From: Beroe forskalii
Taxonomy: Eukaryota; Ctenophora; Nuda; Beroida; Beroidae
DNA length: 64,000 nucleotides
Assembly: GCA_011033025.1 (NCBI GenBank)
Contig: WFMF01000030.1
Span: 806,001 to 870,000, forward strand
Direction of reading: 5' to 3'
Below are positions 12,711-24,914 of the stretch, piece after piece. The position numbers and the translations under genes were made by a program. The notes under the pieces are model-generated. The model saw only the letters and a program-made list of their open reading frames with translations. It was not told where the DNA came from and ran no database searches. The first letter of the stretch is position 1. Every line of letters starts with the position of its first letter.

Positions 12711-15401
12711 TTAAACTGTCTCTTCCTCTCCTCCATCCTTCCCTCCAATATCCATGGGTGTCTGAGGCATGGTTTTGCCGGTGGGGTCATCAGTTAGCAT
12801 CACTGTAACGATGCAGAGCAGAGCCAATCCTACGAAAATCCCAAAGGGAATCCGTCTGTCGGGCAGATTGAAGAGGAGCTGGAGGTAGGGCCCCAGGAAG
12901 CTACCTATCCTGCCGAAACTACCACAGATACACGTTACCATGCCCCTGTGGGAGGTGGGCGTGATGTCGTTGGTGTAGATGTAGGTCATGGTGTTAGCGC
13001 TGATGGTACAGAGGAAGCCCAGCAGACTTGCAATGAACTCCACGCTCCACAACTCAGAGATCTGGTAGTCGACCATTGCCAGGCAGAAGAACACCACACA
13101 TCCGCTCAGCAGACCCACCAGGCCCTTCTTCTTACCCGCCAGTTTGTTGGCTGGGATCATCAAGTTAAACGCAACTGTGGATGAGCATGCAGCCAGCACG
13201 TAGCTTATGTAAAGGTTACTGCTGAGCTTACCCCAACCAAACTGGAATGTGTAGCCGAGTGAGCAGGTAAGCAACCAAAGTGGTGCCAGGAGCGCTGATT
13301 GCCTTCCAAACTTGGGGTACTTTTTGAAATCTCCTATCTGTCCGAGAATGCTCTGTTTGTGGACTTTGTAACTCAGTTCAATATCACGGAGTGTCTCCAT
13401 CTTTCCAACTGCCCTCGATGCCTTCTCCAAAACAGCCTTCGCCTGGGCTGCTCGACCTCGAGTTATGAGGAAACGAGGAGATTCCGGCAGGAACAGCAGA
13501 GGAAGGAGTGAGACGAAGGTCACCACACTAATTATGTGGAAGATGTGTCTCCAGTCATAGACCAGATAGGCTACCAGGTCCAGCAGGAGGAGGCCCAGGC
13601 TGTGGGAGCAGTATCCTAGAGCCGATACTGGGATGGTCAGGGAGGCGGGGAGGAACTCTAGCAGCCAGCAGAGGAGTCCAGCCCAGCACACGTTCTTACC
13701 CAGGCCCATGAGGAAACGCAGGCCCAGCATGGTGAGGTAGTTGGGGCTGAAACCACTCGCCAGCACAGCCAGGAAGCTAATGAAGCCGGAGGAGATGGTG
13801 ACGGTCTTCCTGCCATACTTGTCGAACAGCACCGAGGCGATGAGGAACCCAGCGTACGCACCTGGAGTGGAAAGCAACTATTTTGTGATTGTATTTCCAA
13901 ACTATATTGTGGTACAGAAACTGCGCAGAATGTTTTCTTACTTTCCCTCTTATAGTTATTAATGAAACTTAAGAAAACAAAGTAAATATAATTCTCGAGA
14001 TAAGCATTGCTTTTCTGAGCTGTAACCTGCGAAGATAATAGACGAAAGAGAAGCCATTTTCAGCTCATCCTCACAGAAAAGGCCCCACTCTATGGCCAAG
14101 GAAGTGCGGCCACCGGTCTCGAAAATGAAGTCATCCCCCATCTTCATATTTGATTCACAAAGGACCTTCTTACTGTAGAAATTCTCCTGAATGGTGTATT
14201 GTGACGCTTAACTTCTTTTTAATTTACATCACTCATCTTGGTAAGGATGTAAAAAGAATGTAAAATACTTATGTATCACAATTATGTATAAAATAATTGT
14301 AATATGATCTTTGTACTGAGTTCACGGTTAGTTCATTTGAAAAGAAAGCCTAGATTTGAAAGCATGAAAATTGATAGACACTAATGATTCTTAATAGATA
14401 AGACAGAGCTATAAAAGTAACATTGATTTAAAGATCTGCGAGAAGAAAAAAAGGGGGAAGTTTCCTAAATAAAGTGTGAAAATCTTGTTCCGTTGTACCT
14501 TATCAGTGAAGTTTTGATACAACTCCTGGCAGTAATTGGATTTGCAAATCCAGCTGTCATATGGCAACAATCCTGAAAAGTTCAAGTTGTCATAAATCAT
14601 GAACTCTTTGGTACTGAATTACATCATAAAATTGCAAACCGATTTGTGATGGCACTCCTAGGATCTGAGACGCTTCATAATGGTCGAAATCACTCTGTCA
14701 AAGATCGAAAGATCCAAGACATTCAAAGTGAGCTAAATGCTTCAAGTTCTCAAATATTTATGAATTATTTGTAACTCGAATCATTTATATATTCTGTTAT
14801 ACGAAAGGACCCAATTTGGTCATTTTTGAAGCGGAAATCAAAATGAATTCATTAAAGTACCAAAAGTAACATTTTCCGAACCGGTCCGAACCAAGACTAT
14901 TTTTAAATACCTATTTAAGTATTTATGTGAGATCTTTAAATTGAATTATTTGTTTCTTGGAACTGCTCATTGAGCTTCAGTCAAGTTTACGTAATGAAAA
15001 TCAAATCCCCTTCTAATTTTTTCGATAATCCCATGATTTTCGAAACCTTTCCGGCAATTGAGATACTTCTCGTGTCAGTTATTATGAAATTTTTACCTGT
15101 AAACTTATAAAGCTTTGATGAAAAGCTTCAAAATGTTTATTGTGTTTTTATTCAAAATAAATATCCATTTACCTGCAAATACTGTGAGGTAGGTCTGAGA
15201 GTCCACGCAGAGTCCGTAGGATAGGAACAGGACGATGATGAGAACGTGGTACGCTCCGATCCTCTCCCCCATCAACTCACACACCCCTTCATCAAATGTC
15301 ATCTTCCTCATATTGTCTGCTGGTCTTGGGAGTGGGATAGGATTCCGTTCTGGATCTTCTGACATCGGAGACTTTGCCTCCGGGCCCTCCTCGATTGTCA
15401 C
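12711..15401 (-). CDS. SLC22-like MFS carrier, copy A (5'-truncated)
   Basis: Minus-strand exons: 15401-15173, 14572-14499, 14168-14027, 13861-12711, phases 1, 0, 1. The product resembles the organic ion carriers of SLC22: a first membrane segment, a short extracellular Cys/Trp loop (YDSWICKSNYC), IEWGLFCED before TM2, the MFS motif LFDKYGRK, PESPRFLITRGRAAQAKAVL after TM6 and YTNDITPTSHRG before TM11. It should be a polytopic plasma-membrane transporter; the substrate is not predictable. Relative to copy B the first exon is cut near 15437, losing about 80 residues and the normal start. Met at 15401 still gives about 530 aa with all membrane segments. It is nested in intron 11 of UBE2O on the opposite strand. 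Acceptor of exon 3 is uncertain by a few bases. Confidence 0.85.
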
Positions 15402-15589
15402 GTCATCACGAGTTGCTGTTTCTGAACCTACCTTTTCCTCGTTAACCCATTAAGGACCACACTAAGATCCGATTGAGGTAGAGATGTCAAATTTTCAGAT
15501 TGAGCTTGATATGCCATATGATTTGATATAACATAAGTCCAGCATCGTAGTTACTGTAGTTTTTTGAATAATGGCCGTCCCCATTTGTG

Positions 15590-15755
15590 GTCGCTGGTTT
15601 GGTCCACGATCGTGGACGTCCACGAATGTGGACACCAAGTGTCCCCATATGTGGACGTCCACATACGTGGACACTAACTGTCCACATATGTGGACATGTC
15701 CACATATGTGGACGTTCAGTGTCCACATATGTGGACGTCCACGTTTGGAGACAAA
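15590..15755. repeat. palindromic GTGGACGTCCAC satellite, left array
   Basis: About six units of the form GTGGACGTCCACATATGTGG separated by short AC(T/C)AAGTGTCC spacers. Each unit is itself near-palindromic, so both strands look alike. Open frames across it are low-complexity readings of the repeat. Confidence 0.9.
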
Positions 15756-16019
15756 ATTATAACTTAGTGACAACATAACAGTCTCCAAATGATATATCCT
15801 GCTGATGATATCAGGTTCGACACATTTTAGAGTATGTATAATGTACCTAAGCATTGTGGTACCTTGTAATTTGTTTGGTACATTAATTAGTAGCCAGTTG
15901 ATTGTTTTCGCTCCATGACTGAGTAACACACATCACGGATACGGTAGGCATACCGAAGCTCACTTTCGTGCTTGACTTATATTGCTGGCACCAAGTACAT
16001 TGCACCCAGTGCATCGGCT

Positions 16020-16770
16020 GGATATCCGACCTGAAGTTCGGAAATAAGACTATCCCTGACGACAGTAAATCGGTTCTGGCTCATTATCTCTGACACCAGT
16101 ACATCAGGCCTCACTATTTCTGATTCCAGTTTATCTGACCTGACTATTTGTGACACTAGAGCATCGGTGATCCGGCCTGATGTCCTCTGACACTCATGCG
16201 TCATAACTTCACTCACTTTTTCTGCCACCAGTACTTCGAACATAACTATCCCTGTCACCAGTGCATCAGACCTGACTATTTGTGACACCAGAGTTCATCG
16301 GACCTGACAATCCCAGAGACCAGAAAGCCGTTGATCCGGCCTGATGTCCTCTGCCACCAATAATTCAGAACTTGACTCAATATTTCTGACACCAGTTCAT
16401 GTAAACCCCTGTCACCAGACAGCAGTACATCAGACCTGACTATTTGTTCATCTAACCTGGCTAGACCAGACACCATAACAATGTACCGGGGGTTCCCTGA
16501 CACCAGTGCAGCGAATACGAATTGACTGCAGTACCTATATCAGTGGATTTCACCTGACCTTCTCTGACACCAATACAACGGACCATGGCTCACTATATCT
16601 CTGACATTGAGTTCATCGAACTTAAACATCTTTTCAGACGCCAGTTCATCAGACCTGGCTATTTCTTACGCAATTAAATCAGATCTGACTATTTCTAGAG
16701 CCATTACTTCAGATCTGACTATCTCTGAATCCAGTACATCAGACCTGACTTTTGTTGACACCAGTGCATT
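16020..16770. repeat. minisatellite, about 35-40 bp units
   Basis: Diverged repeats built on CATCAGACCTGACTATTTCT followed by GACACCAGT. Spacing is irregular and several units are truncated. No coding function is inferred. Confidence 0.85.
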
Positions 16771-16964
16771 GAACCCCTGCAAATTGATACCTGAGGCACG
16801 TGAGCAAGGAAGTGAAAGCATGAATGCAAACATTTCATCCCTTTTTGGAGCGGAACAAAATGGGAAGTTGGCCTTGCCATGAACCAGACACCTTCTCGAT
16901 AAGACCGAAGGCTATTGCACACGATGTGTGATGCAGGACTGTGAGTCTGAATCAATATATCACT

Positions 16965-17140
16965 GTACTCATATGTGGACGTCCACAAATGTGGACACTA
17001 AGTGTCCCCATGTGTGGACGTCCACATACGTGGACACTCATTGTCAACATACGGGGACGTCCACATACGTGGACAGTCAGTGTCCACGTATGTGGACGTC
17101 CACATTTGTGGACACACTATGACCACGTTTGTGGACATCA
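16965..17140. repeat. palindromic GTGGACGTCCAC satellite, right array
   Basis: Second array of the same unit as 15590-15755, about 1.2 kb away on the other side of the minisatellite. The two arrays bracket the copy-A-specific block. Confidence 0.9.
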
Positions 17141-18039
17141 ATATTATATTGGATGTCAATCCGAATAAATCAATGCCATTACAATATAATTGGTGTTTCA
17201 AAGTTATTCACTCTATTGACAAATATACCATGGTGTTTTTGGGCATATAAAGGGTAAATTTCTCGAGTTTTATGTAACAGAACATTCCTAGTTGCTAGCT
17301 TCAGAGTTATGCAAAAATCAATTGTGGCTTTGAAATGCAAGATTAACACGTGTTTTGAATCGTAGTAAATTATGACAAAGTTGAAAAAAGTTCGAACTAT
17401 CCCTCTCAAAAATATTCAAACATTCAATTCCGCGTAAATTATCGGAAATAAATGAATAAGAAGGTTGGTAGAAACTTAGAAAAGAAGAAACTGCAATGAA
17501 AAACGTAACTTCTATAACACACAATCACGGTCTAGATAGCAGAGCAAACGCAGGACGTACAGAAATAAATTGCCTATTCGAGAACTGAAAAACTCGAGAC
17601 TTTATAAAACCTCTTATCTTTTCTTATCTAACGTGATACTTACTCTGAAATCTCAAAACATAAGAACTTATTTTTAATTACCCTGAGCACAGCACTTGCC
17701 CATTCAGAGCGTGCAATTTATTTCATTTATTGTTATCTCAGTAAATTGGAAGGTCGTGATCTTGGGGTTCCTTTGAGTTAGTGGTCACGTCCGCGTCTGT
17801 AGGTGAAGTGCCAATATCATGTTTGAAAAGATGAATTAATGAATTTCCTTGGAGATAAAATGTGCAATGCGGTTTAAGAAATGCCAGGCTCCTTCCGAGC
17901 TGTTGACTGACCAGTAACAACGCAAAGACCGAGTCATGTGATTTGATGCGGCTCATTTCATTGGTTATCAGGTTATCAGACTTACGATAATTAAGGTGCC
18001 CGTCTAGTAACTGGAATTCAGCCGTTGATACTAAAAGCA

Positions 18040-18480
18040 GGAACCACCCGAATCCATCCCGACCCACCGGATTTAGCCTCGCGGCCACCCGAATACACCA
18101 AATCCACCTGAAACCACCTGAACTCCTCTGAAACCACCAGAACCCACCCGAAACTTCCAAAAACTCAAACTTTGGGTGGGTTCGCATGGTTCTGCTTGTT
18201 TCGGGTGGGTTCAGGTGGTTTCGAGTGGTTTCACTCGAACCTGCCAGAACCATTATGAACCCATCTGTGCTCGTTTCGGGTTGGGTTCGGGTGAGTTCGG
18301 GCAATTTTCATACTTTGATGAAAAAAGCAAAGTTTCAGGTGGGTTCGGGTTGGTTTCGGGTGGGTCTAGGTGGGTTCAGATCGGTTTGGATGGTTTCAGG
18401 TGGATTTGGTGGTTTTGGGTTGGTTCAAGTGGTTTCGGGTGGTTTCAAAGCTAAATCAGGTGGGTTTGTGATGGGTTTGG
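18040..18480. repeat. C-rich/G-rich minisatellite hairpin, copy A
   Basis: The left part (18040-18165) is made of CCACCCGAAACCACCTGAA-type units; the right part (18170-18480) is made of the inverse, GGTGGGTTCGGGTGGTTTC. The plus strand switches from C-rich to G-rich at about 18168 and could fold on itself. Copy B has a shorter version (50155-50545). Confidence 0.9.
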
Positions 18481-18990
18481 TGGATTCGGGAAGATCCTGC
18501 TTGTAAGCGTTTAGTATCGACGGAATTACACGTTATCTAGTTTAGCATTCCTCTACTATAATTCTCATAGGTGGGTTCATGTATTGAATCGTGTTATTAA
18601 ACGCCAGCTAGCAGGCGTGTAGACTGTTATGGGTCCTGTATAAAAAACAACACTTGTTTGGACTCAAGTCGTTCTTTTTATTGATCTTGAATGATCTGTT
18701 GAACTGTATGGAACTTGGTAATGGGTTACGATGATTGCAGCAACAATTTAGGGATTGGACACTTTGGACACTATCCTTTTATCACAAAATATCAACATAT
18801 CAGTACTGTAAAGCTGACTGACTGTCTTTTAACAAGATGCGAGATAAGCTAAGAATCTGGCGTCCTGTAAGCGCTCAGAAAGTAATCTCAGGGTGACAAC
18901 AATTAAGAATCATTCTGAAATTTTGAGCTGCGAGGCGCCACATACGATCACGGATACTGTTAAATCAGTACCTATCTCGCACATAAAAAG
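18440..18990. other. segment present only in copy A
   Basis: About 550 bp between the G-rich repeat and the sequence TTTTCGAAGGCGTTCTCTGA shared by both copies. Copy B joins directly at about 50555. It is not recognised as any gene or element; either an insertion in A or a deletion in B. Confidence 0.55.
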
Positions 18991-19499
18991 AGCCGTTATG
19001 TGGCTATTTTCGAAGGCGTTCTCTGAACTCACGACATGTACGATCTCGAAACCGGGGTGCGAGGAAGCGATTGAATAATAGGCAATCACATTCATGATTT
19101 TATGCTTTATGTCACATGCTAACGCGTGCAATAGCGTGTGCTTAGAATAGTAGATTGACCAGCGCTTTGTTTGCCAAAGAACAACGGCTTGTAAAGTAGG
19201 TAATACCTTGTCGTTCCATGAAACCGTAGAAATTCGTGTGTTATTAACTTATTAACTTATTAACGTTTTTTCAGGTGGTGTAGCAAGATTACGCCAAAGG
19301 GCCCTATTGAAGTTAGGGGGCAGTATCTTGTGGAGATAACAGATGCAACTTACATGGCAAAGGTATGGATTCTCAAGTAGTCACTTAGTAATAAACTTAT
19401 CGTTTATAAGGTAGTTCCTCTCTTGAAACAATAAGTAAAGTGCACTATTCATATGTTAGTAAGGTGGTCAGTGGTCACTCCTTACTTTTCAAGACTTTA

Positions 19500-19810
19500 A
19501 GATACCTGACAGGATTTGTTGCAGTATTTTCTGCAGGATAAAAGTTTGAGGATTAGAGATTTAGAATTACAGAATTTGCTACAGGATTGTCTACAGGATT
19601 TGCTACAGGAATTACTACAGTATTTGCTATAGAAATTACTACAGGATTTGCAACAGGATTTGCTACAGGAATTACTTCAGGAATTACTACAGGATTTGCT
19701 GCAGGTCGCAGGATTGTCTACCGGATGGTCTACAGGAATAACTACAGGATTTGTCACTGGAATAACTTCAGGATTTGCTACAGGAATTACCACAGCATTG
19801 ATAGCAGCCA
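19500..19810 (+). repeat. minisatellite at the right border of copy A
   Basis: Units of about 12-24 bp built on AGGATTTGCTACAGGAATTA. In copy B the same spot (51045-51090) has only two or three units and is followed directly by UBE2O exon 13. In copy A the array expanded and the gene is lost beyond it, so the duplication breakpoint falls in or next to this array. Confidence 0.85.
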
Positions 19811-21060
19811 GAATGTAAGGAATTTGTGACATTGGCTTATTTATACATCATTTTTTCAAAAAGGTTATAATGCCAATCTTTTCACATAAAAAGTTAGTTT
19901 GGACATCTGTGGTGACCAAAAAAACTTTTTTGAACATGATATTACCTTATTTGTGGCAACTGTGAGGTTAAATATGAGGCTGATTTGAGCAAAAAATGCC
20001 TTATTTCACAGCTTTTGGCCATTTAATGCATCAAAGGAGTGTTTTAGTCCTCCAAAAGTATTTTTTTCTTGATGTGGAGGTCAAAATCCACCTTTAAGGT
20101 CAAAATTTAGGAATTTGTGACCTTGCGTTGTCGATTTGAGGCTAACACAAAATCCAATTTTTTGATAAAAACATGGGAAGGAAGACACTTATCCTCACCT
20201 GAGATCTGCCAACAAATCCTAATGAGTAAAATTTTGATTTTAGGTGATCTTAGACAGTTTCAGCTTCATTTTGGTAACAAGAATATGTCTTTACTTGCTT
20301 TTGTTGCTGTTTTGAGGCTAAATTTTGTCACGACATCTCAAAAACCTGGATTTTACCGTTTTTAGCCACTTCAAACATCAAAGAAGTGTTTGAGTCCTCC
20401 CAAAGTTATCAGTCTCAATCAAAAGGTCAAAATATACTTCCTTGGTCAAATTTGGGAGTTTTTGACCTTGCGTTGTCCATTGAGGCTAAAAAATGGCCTG
20501 AATTTTTTTGATAAAATCCACGGGAGGAAGTCACTTAACCTCTCCTGAGAGCCACCAATCCATCCCATTGTGAAAATTTGGGTTTGAGGTGATTCTAGAC
20601 AGTTTCAGCTTCATTTTGCCATCAAGAATCTGTTTTCATTGGCTTTTGTTGCTGTCTTGAGGCTAAAACTGTGTCGCGACATCTGAAAACCTGGATTTTA
20701 CAGTTTTTAGCCATTTTAACCTCATGGAGGTGCTTCAGTCCTCTTAAAGAAATGTAATCTTAATCAAGAGGTCAGAATATACTTCCTTGGTTCAAATTTG
20801 GGAGTTTTTGACCTTGGCGTTGTTCATTTGAGGCAAAAACAAGGCCAAAATTTTAAGATGAAATTCCCGGAGGACATCGCTTAACCTCACCTGAGAGCCA
20901 CAAATTCATCCCATTGTGCAAAATTTTGGTTTGAGGTGATCCTTGACAGTTTCAGCTTCATCTTGGTAACAAAAATATGTTTTCATTGGCTTCTGTTGTG
21001 TTCTTGAGGCTAAATTTGTGTCGCGACATCCGAAAACCCGGTTTTCAGAAAATGGGCCTA
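19811..21060 (+). repeat. tandem repeat, about 350-bp unit
   Basis: At least three diverged units. Markers such as GACCTTGCGTTGTC (about 20118, 20463, 20812) and CAGTTTCAGCTTCATTTTGG (about 20255, 20607, 20950) recur at a constant spacing near 345 bp. Fragments of a further unit precede 20100. No coding function seen. Confidence 0.85.
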
Positions 21061-21847
21061 AGATTAACCCCTGAGGGACAACATAAAGAGGTAGGACCAG
21101 TTTAATGCCACCAACTTGTAGCCACCATGGGTCTTAGTCTTAGTAAAACGGCCAAGGTCGGTTTAAGCCTCCTATTGTGATTCCTGAGGGCGCCTCCCCG
21201 GACATTGACTGTCATGAATCATGATCCCTTAGGTGAGTGGCGGCCTCTTCTCTCTGCAGACTAATGTTACCGTTTACCAACATAGCGTAATTTACTGCGA
21301 TGTTGAGTTGTGAGTGGTGCTGACGTGGGATCAGTTATTGAGTAGTAAATTGTGCTTTCTTTGGCAAGAACGGTTAATGTCATGGTGGCAGAACTCTGAA
21401 AGTTACCATTCCCATGATGGGTTTTTGCTCAAAGGAGTTGGCTTAAATACCTAAATAGAAAACTTTAAATTCCCAAATGTGACTGACAGGATCATGCGAG
21501 ATTTCGCGCGGTGAGCGAGACCGCTTAAATGCTTCTGCAAGATTTGATTATTTTACCGCTAACGTAATCATGTCATAAAATTCCCATGATTGAGACGCCG
21601 TTATTTCGCCGAACTACTTTGGCTTCTTGTCATTAGCTCCTGGTTATATACCTTGACCCCTGAAACGAAATGCTTTCAAATGAAAATCTCTCAATTTATT
21701 CCCTAACTCGATTGGAAATTTACCAGGATGTTTAAAGAGCATATTTACTGCCGCATGAACGCCACTTGGTTTATTTAGAATTATGGGTAATTATATATCT
21801 GAAACTTAATTAGCAGAAACTTTAAAGATCTTATTAACTATCGGTGT
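21061..21847. other. intergenic, no gene seen
   Basis: Mixed sequence with no repeat unit, exon or RNA gene that I recognise. Confidence 0.45.
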
Positions 21848-22078
21848 TCAAATTATGATCCCAAATTCCCAGGCTGGTATCCCAGTGTAAAGAACAGAAG
21901 ACTCTGACACAGTGGTCGACCGGGGGCAGGATCTCAGCCGGGGCCGGGGCCGGGGCCGGGGATGGAGATTCAGGCCGGGGCCGGGGCCGGGGAAGACTTC
22001 TGAAATTTCTACCGGGGCCGGGGCCGGGGAACTGTAAATTCGGCTGGGGCCGGGGCGAGGCCGGGGATTTATGACCAA
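21848..22078 (+). repeat. GGGGCC hexanucleotide array, first
   Basis: Interrupted runs of GGGGCC on the plus strand (about 21935-22070), preceded by one copy of a 54-bp unit (CCCAGGCTGGTATCCCAGTG at about 21868) and the palindrome GGTCGACC. A mirror arrangement is found at 24915-25355. Confidence 0.9.
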
Positions 22079-22169
22079 AGTTATGTAAAGAAAATTGGGG
22101 CTTCAGATAGAAGTGGAATCATAAATATGCACATGAAAAACTGATTTAAAAAATCACTGAAATTCAATG

Positions 22170-22760
22170 ATATTATGTAGGGGTCTGAGGCGGCAGTCTC
22201 TACTCCCAAGATGCCATGAGGCCTGAGCAAAAAGAATTATCGTTTTTCGAGTTGAAATACTAAAGAGGCCGCCTCTTCAGTATTTCAACTCGAGATTTTT
22301 CGTATTTTTCAATGAATCTGGCCATAGCTTAATCAAGAACTGTCCCTTGAACTAATTAATTAAATGGTGTATGGGGTCTGTGGGGCAGCAGCCCCCAGAA
22401 GCCAGGAAGACCTAAGGAAAAATAACAACCCCCTTTTAGTATAATCAAATCAATTTCTCGTATTTTTAAACAAATCTGGTCAAGAAAGTCGAAGACAGTC
22501 ATTGAAATTCAATGATATACAAAGGTCTAGGGGCAGCAGCCCCCAGAATGCAGAAGAACTCAGAAAACGTAATAATCGCATTTTTGGTATTTTTAATTTC
22601 ACATATTTTACAAAGAATCTGATCGTTCAAGGAAAATCAAGAGCGACACTGAAATTCAATGATAAGATCATAGGGGTCTGGGGTGACAGCCCCCAGAAGC
22701 CCGACAACCTTGAGCGCATAAGTATCCAAATCGCCTTTTATATTTCAACTCGATTCTCGT
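22170..22760 (+). repeat. dispersed repeats with GGGTCTGGGG...CCCCCAGAAG core
   Basis: Four units spaced about 150-190 bp (cores near 22178, 22373, 22523, 22676), each with TGAAATTCAATGATA before a GGGTCT(G)GGG-GCAGCCCCCAGAAG hairpin and a TATTTTTCAA tail. A further diverged core lies near 23150. A 45-bp near-perfect palindrome (22248-22292) sits in the first unit. Confidence 0.75.
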
Positions 22761-22797
22761 ATTTTTCAAAATAAAATCGGCCAAAGCAAAATAAAGA

Positions 22798-24306
22798 CTT
22801 ACGACATTCAACTTTTCAATAGGCCGTTCAAGACGCATACTTACCTACATTTTAATACTTGAAATTGTGGGGAAAATTAAACTCAGCTGATTTTGGTATC
22901 TATCGACTTCTAAAATCCACCCCAGACCCGCATCTATCATCGAATTTAACTTTGTGCTTCCTTTGCATCAACGAGACAGTAAACACGTTTAAAATGAATA
23001 AAAATACTGTTTTAAAAGGCAAAATACTATTTTAAATACTATTGAATACATTGAGGCATCTATTTTATCAGCATCATTAAACTAAACATTTGGTTTTCTG
23101 GAGGTTGTCGCCAACAGGGTACTTGAAACTGATATTCAATGATATGCAGGGTCTGGGCCGGAAGGCCCAAAAGCCAGATAACTCGTTCAGATAGGAATAT
23201 AGGTATAGGTCGGTCCTGAAGAAAGATCAAGAATGGAACCTTAATAATGTTTCAAGTACCCTGTTGGCGACAACCTCCAGAAACCAAATGTTTAGTTTAA
23301 TGATGCTGATAAAATAGATACCTCAATACTCAATAGTATTTAAAATAGTATTTTGCCTTTTTAAAAACAGTATTTTTATGTACTTTAGAAGCGTAAGACG
23401 AACACGCAGACATTATAAAGCCCTGCGCGAGCAGGGCTTTATAATATTTAAATGTCGACAGCGAAGCTGGAGACGTTTAAATGATTTAGAGTGCGAGGCG
23501 AAGCGAAGCTGAGCCGAGTGCTCTAAATCACATTTCTGCGGTGAGTCTGAGCTTCTAAAGTACTATAGTAGTCGAACGGTGTACACATGACACACCCTGT
23601 ACACAACAAGCACACATTACCTTATATGGTAATGCTTGTTTACACATAACTAAAAAGCGCATAACTCAGCCGTTTTTTGAGCAATTTTGATCAAATTTTC
23701 AGGATATTACGGGCAAGATATGATCAATATAATCCTGACATATAGCTAACATTTTTGACCTTCAGAAATTGAGATATGACAAATAAACCGTGGTTTTGTT
23801 TTAAAGTTACCGCTTAACGACTGGCTTTTCGGTCATAACTCCGCTTCTGGAGCTCAAAAATGAATCTAAACTTCACTGAGATGTTGCTTTTATCTAGCTC
23901 TAAATATCCTGAAAGTTTCATCAAGTTTGCTCAAAAAACCTCGGAGATATGCACATTTTTGTAACGCAAAAGCAAAGGTCGCATAGATTTACATTATAAT
24001 GTTGTGTCATAACAGACACATGATATAAAACGCGCGGGAAACACGACTCTACACATATAGTACTACCTTTTAAATCGATCAAAACTTGTCGTGAGACTAC
24101 TATATTCATTTTAAACGTGTTTACTGTCTCGTTGATGCAAAGGAAGCACAAAAGTTAAATTCGATGATAGATGCGGGTCTGGGGTGGATTTTAGAAGTCG
24201 ATAGATACCAAAATCAGCTGAGTTTAATTTTCCCTTCAATTTCAAGTATTAAAATGTAGGTAAGTATGCGTCTTGAACGGCCTATTGAAAAGTTGAATGT
24301 CGTAAG
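22798..24306. repeat. nested inverted-repeat element, 1.5 kb
   Basis: The outer arms are about 200 bp (22798-23000 and 24103-24306), nearly identical in inverse orientation, beginning CTTACGACATTC. An inner pair (23000-23129 and 23249-23377) is inverse with a 119-bp spacer, and its left arm abuts the outer left arm, giving the order A-B-B'-unique-A'. The unique part holds a GC hairpin (AAAGCCCTGCGCGAGCAGGG, about 23420) and GCGAGGCGAAGC motifs. No target duplication or coding capacity seen. Probably a non-autonomous foldback-type DNA element. Confidence 0.8.
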
Positions 24307-24914
24307 TATTAGAAATATCATTTGATAGAAAAATATAGGTATATTGTTAACGAAATTCGCAAATTTTCATCTAAAAAAGCAAATATTAAAGGGATGGTAT
24401 AGTTTTGGGCGCAAAAATAGATTTTGTTTATTTTAGCCTGAATGTTACCGAAATATCATATAAACAAGTATGTGATGTGTTTCATTCCACGATATGCGCC
24501 CTGTGACCACTAATTAATAGATTTGTAACGGAAAATTTATCATACATTATACATAACCGCAAGCCGAGAAGGCATAGGCTCCACCTTTCAATATACCTAA
24601 GGTGATATCGCGCTCATTAATTGCATCATTGTGGCGGAACCACAAATGTGTATGCAACAAAATGATATTTGGCATGTCCATAATTGATTGGAGAACCATA
24701 ATCCTTACATAATTTTTGTCAAAAACATTAAGTTTCACATGATAACCTCAAAGCATCCATGTGCCTTTTCGGAGCAAATATTACAGCCTTAATTGAGTTA
24801 TTCCAGGGCGTGTTTGTACAAACAAACGTGTAGAACCTTATTAGAGGTCATGAAGTAGCTATTTTTACCGGAATAAGATAAAATTAGAAATTTGCATCTG
24901 AAAACTTTACCATC
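24307..24914. other. intergenic, no gene seen
   Basis: A+T-rich sequence without recognised exon, repeat unit or RNA gene. Confidence 0.45.

Larger units (their letters stand above)
15437..17243. repeat. composite repeat block private to copy A
   Basis: Correspondence with copy B stops near 15437, inside the first SLC22-like exon, and resumes near 17244. The block consists of two arrays of GTGGACGTCCAC palindromic units (15590-15755, 16965-17140) flanking a minisatellite (16020-16770). It has replaced the N-terminal exon and the promoter region that copy B retains. Confidence 0.8.
7222..19362 (+). pseudogene. UBE2O: UBE2O 5'-half duplicate (copy A), exons 1-12
   Basis: Exons: 7222-7297, 8069-8164, 8478-8671, 8796-9092, 9493-9602, 9758-9845, 10018-10129, 10251-11024, 11465-11524, 11642-11778, 12379-12439, 19275-19362. 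All have GT-AG borders, and phases agree through exon 10. The product matches the N-terminal part of UBE2O, a large cytosolic E2/E3 hybrid: after the acidic stretch DSDSDDGSDDEG, blocks such as VSWYPSG, VKLVGTNS and VEWIMHDF align with the human protein. Exons 7-10 (1083 nt, 361 codons) form an intact acidic Ser/Thr-rich linker. Exon 11 has one A fewer than copy B (a four-A run at 12430-12433), which puts exon 12 out of frame. No exon 13 or later exon follows, so the catalytic UBC domain is absent. It is probably a truncated duplicate; the start codon was chosen just before the conserved block. Confidence 0.8.
6402..19570 (+). repeat. segmental duplication, copy A
   Basis: From about 6402 the sequence is collinear with 38573-51090 in direct orientation, offset 31.4-32.1 kb. 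Exons, introns and the nested minus-strand gene all correspond. Exon sequence is nearly identical; introns differ by point changes and by insertions private to one copy: 7120-7209, 9212-9440, 15437-17243 and about 18440-18990 in A, and 45938-46180 plus 47141-49370 in B. The right border lies in a minisatellite (19500-19810), where correspondence to B fades just before UBE2O exon 13. Confidence 0.92.

Noticed and set aside
15487-17250. Repetitive Cys/His/Asp frames in the GTGGAC satellite
   Set aside because: The frames exist on both strands and follow the palindromic unit, so they are a by-product of the repeat.
19587-19829. Frame of TGFATGIT repeats after UBE2O exon 12
   Set aside because: It is a translation of the AGGATTTGCTACAGGAATTA minisatellite.
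23400-23560. GC hairpins considered as a tRNA or structured RNA
   Set aside because: No cloverleaf or conserved tRNA box; the hairpins sit inside an inverted-repeat element.
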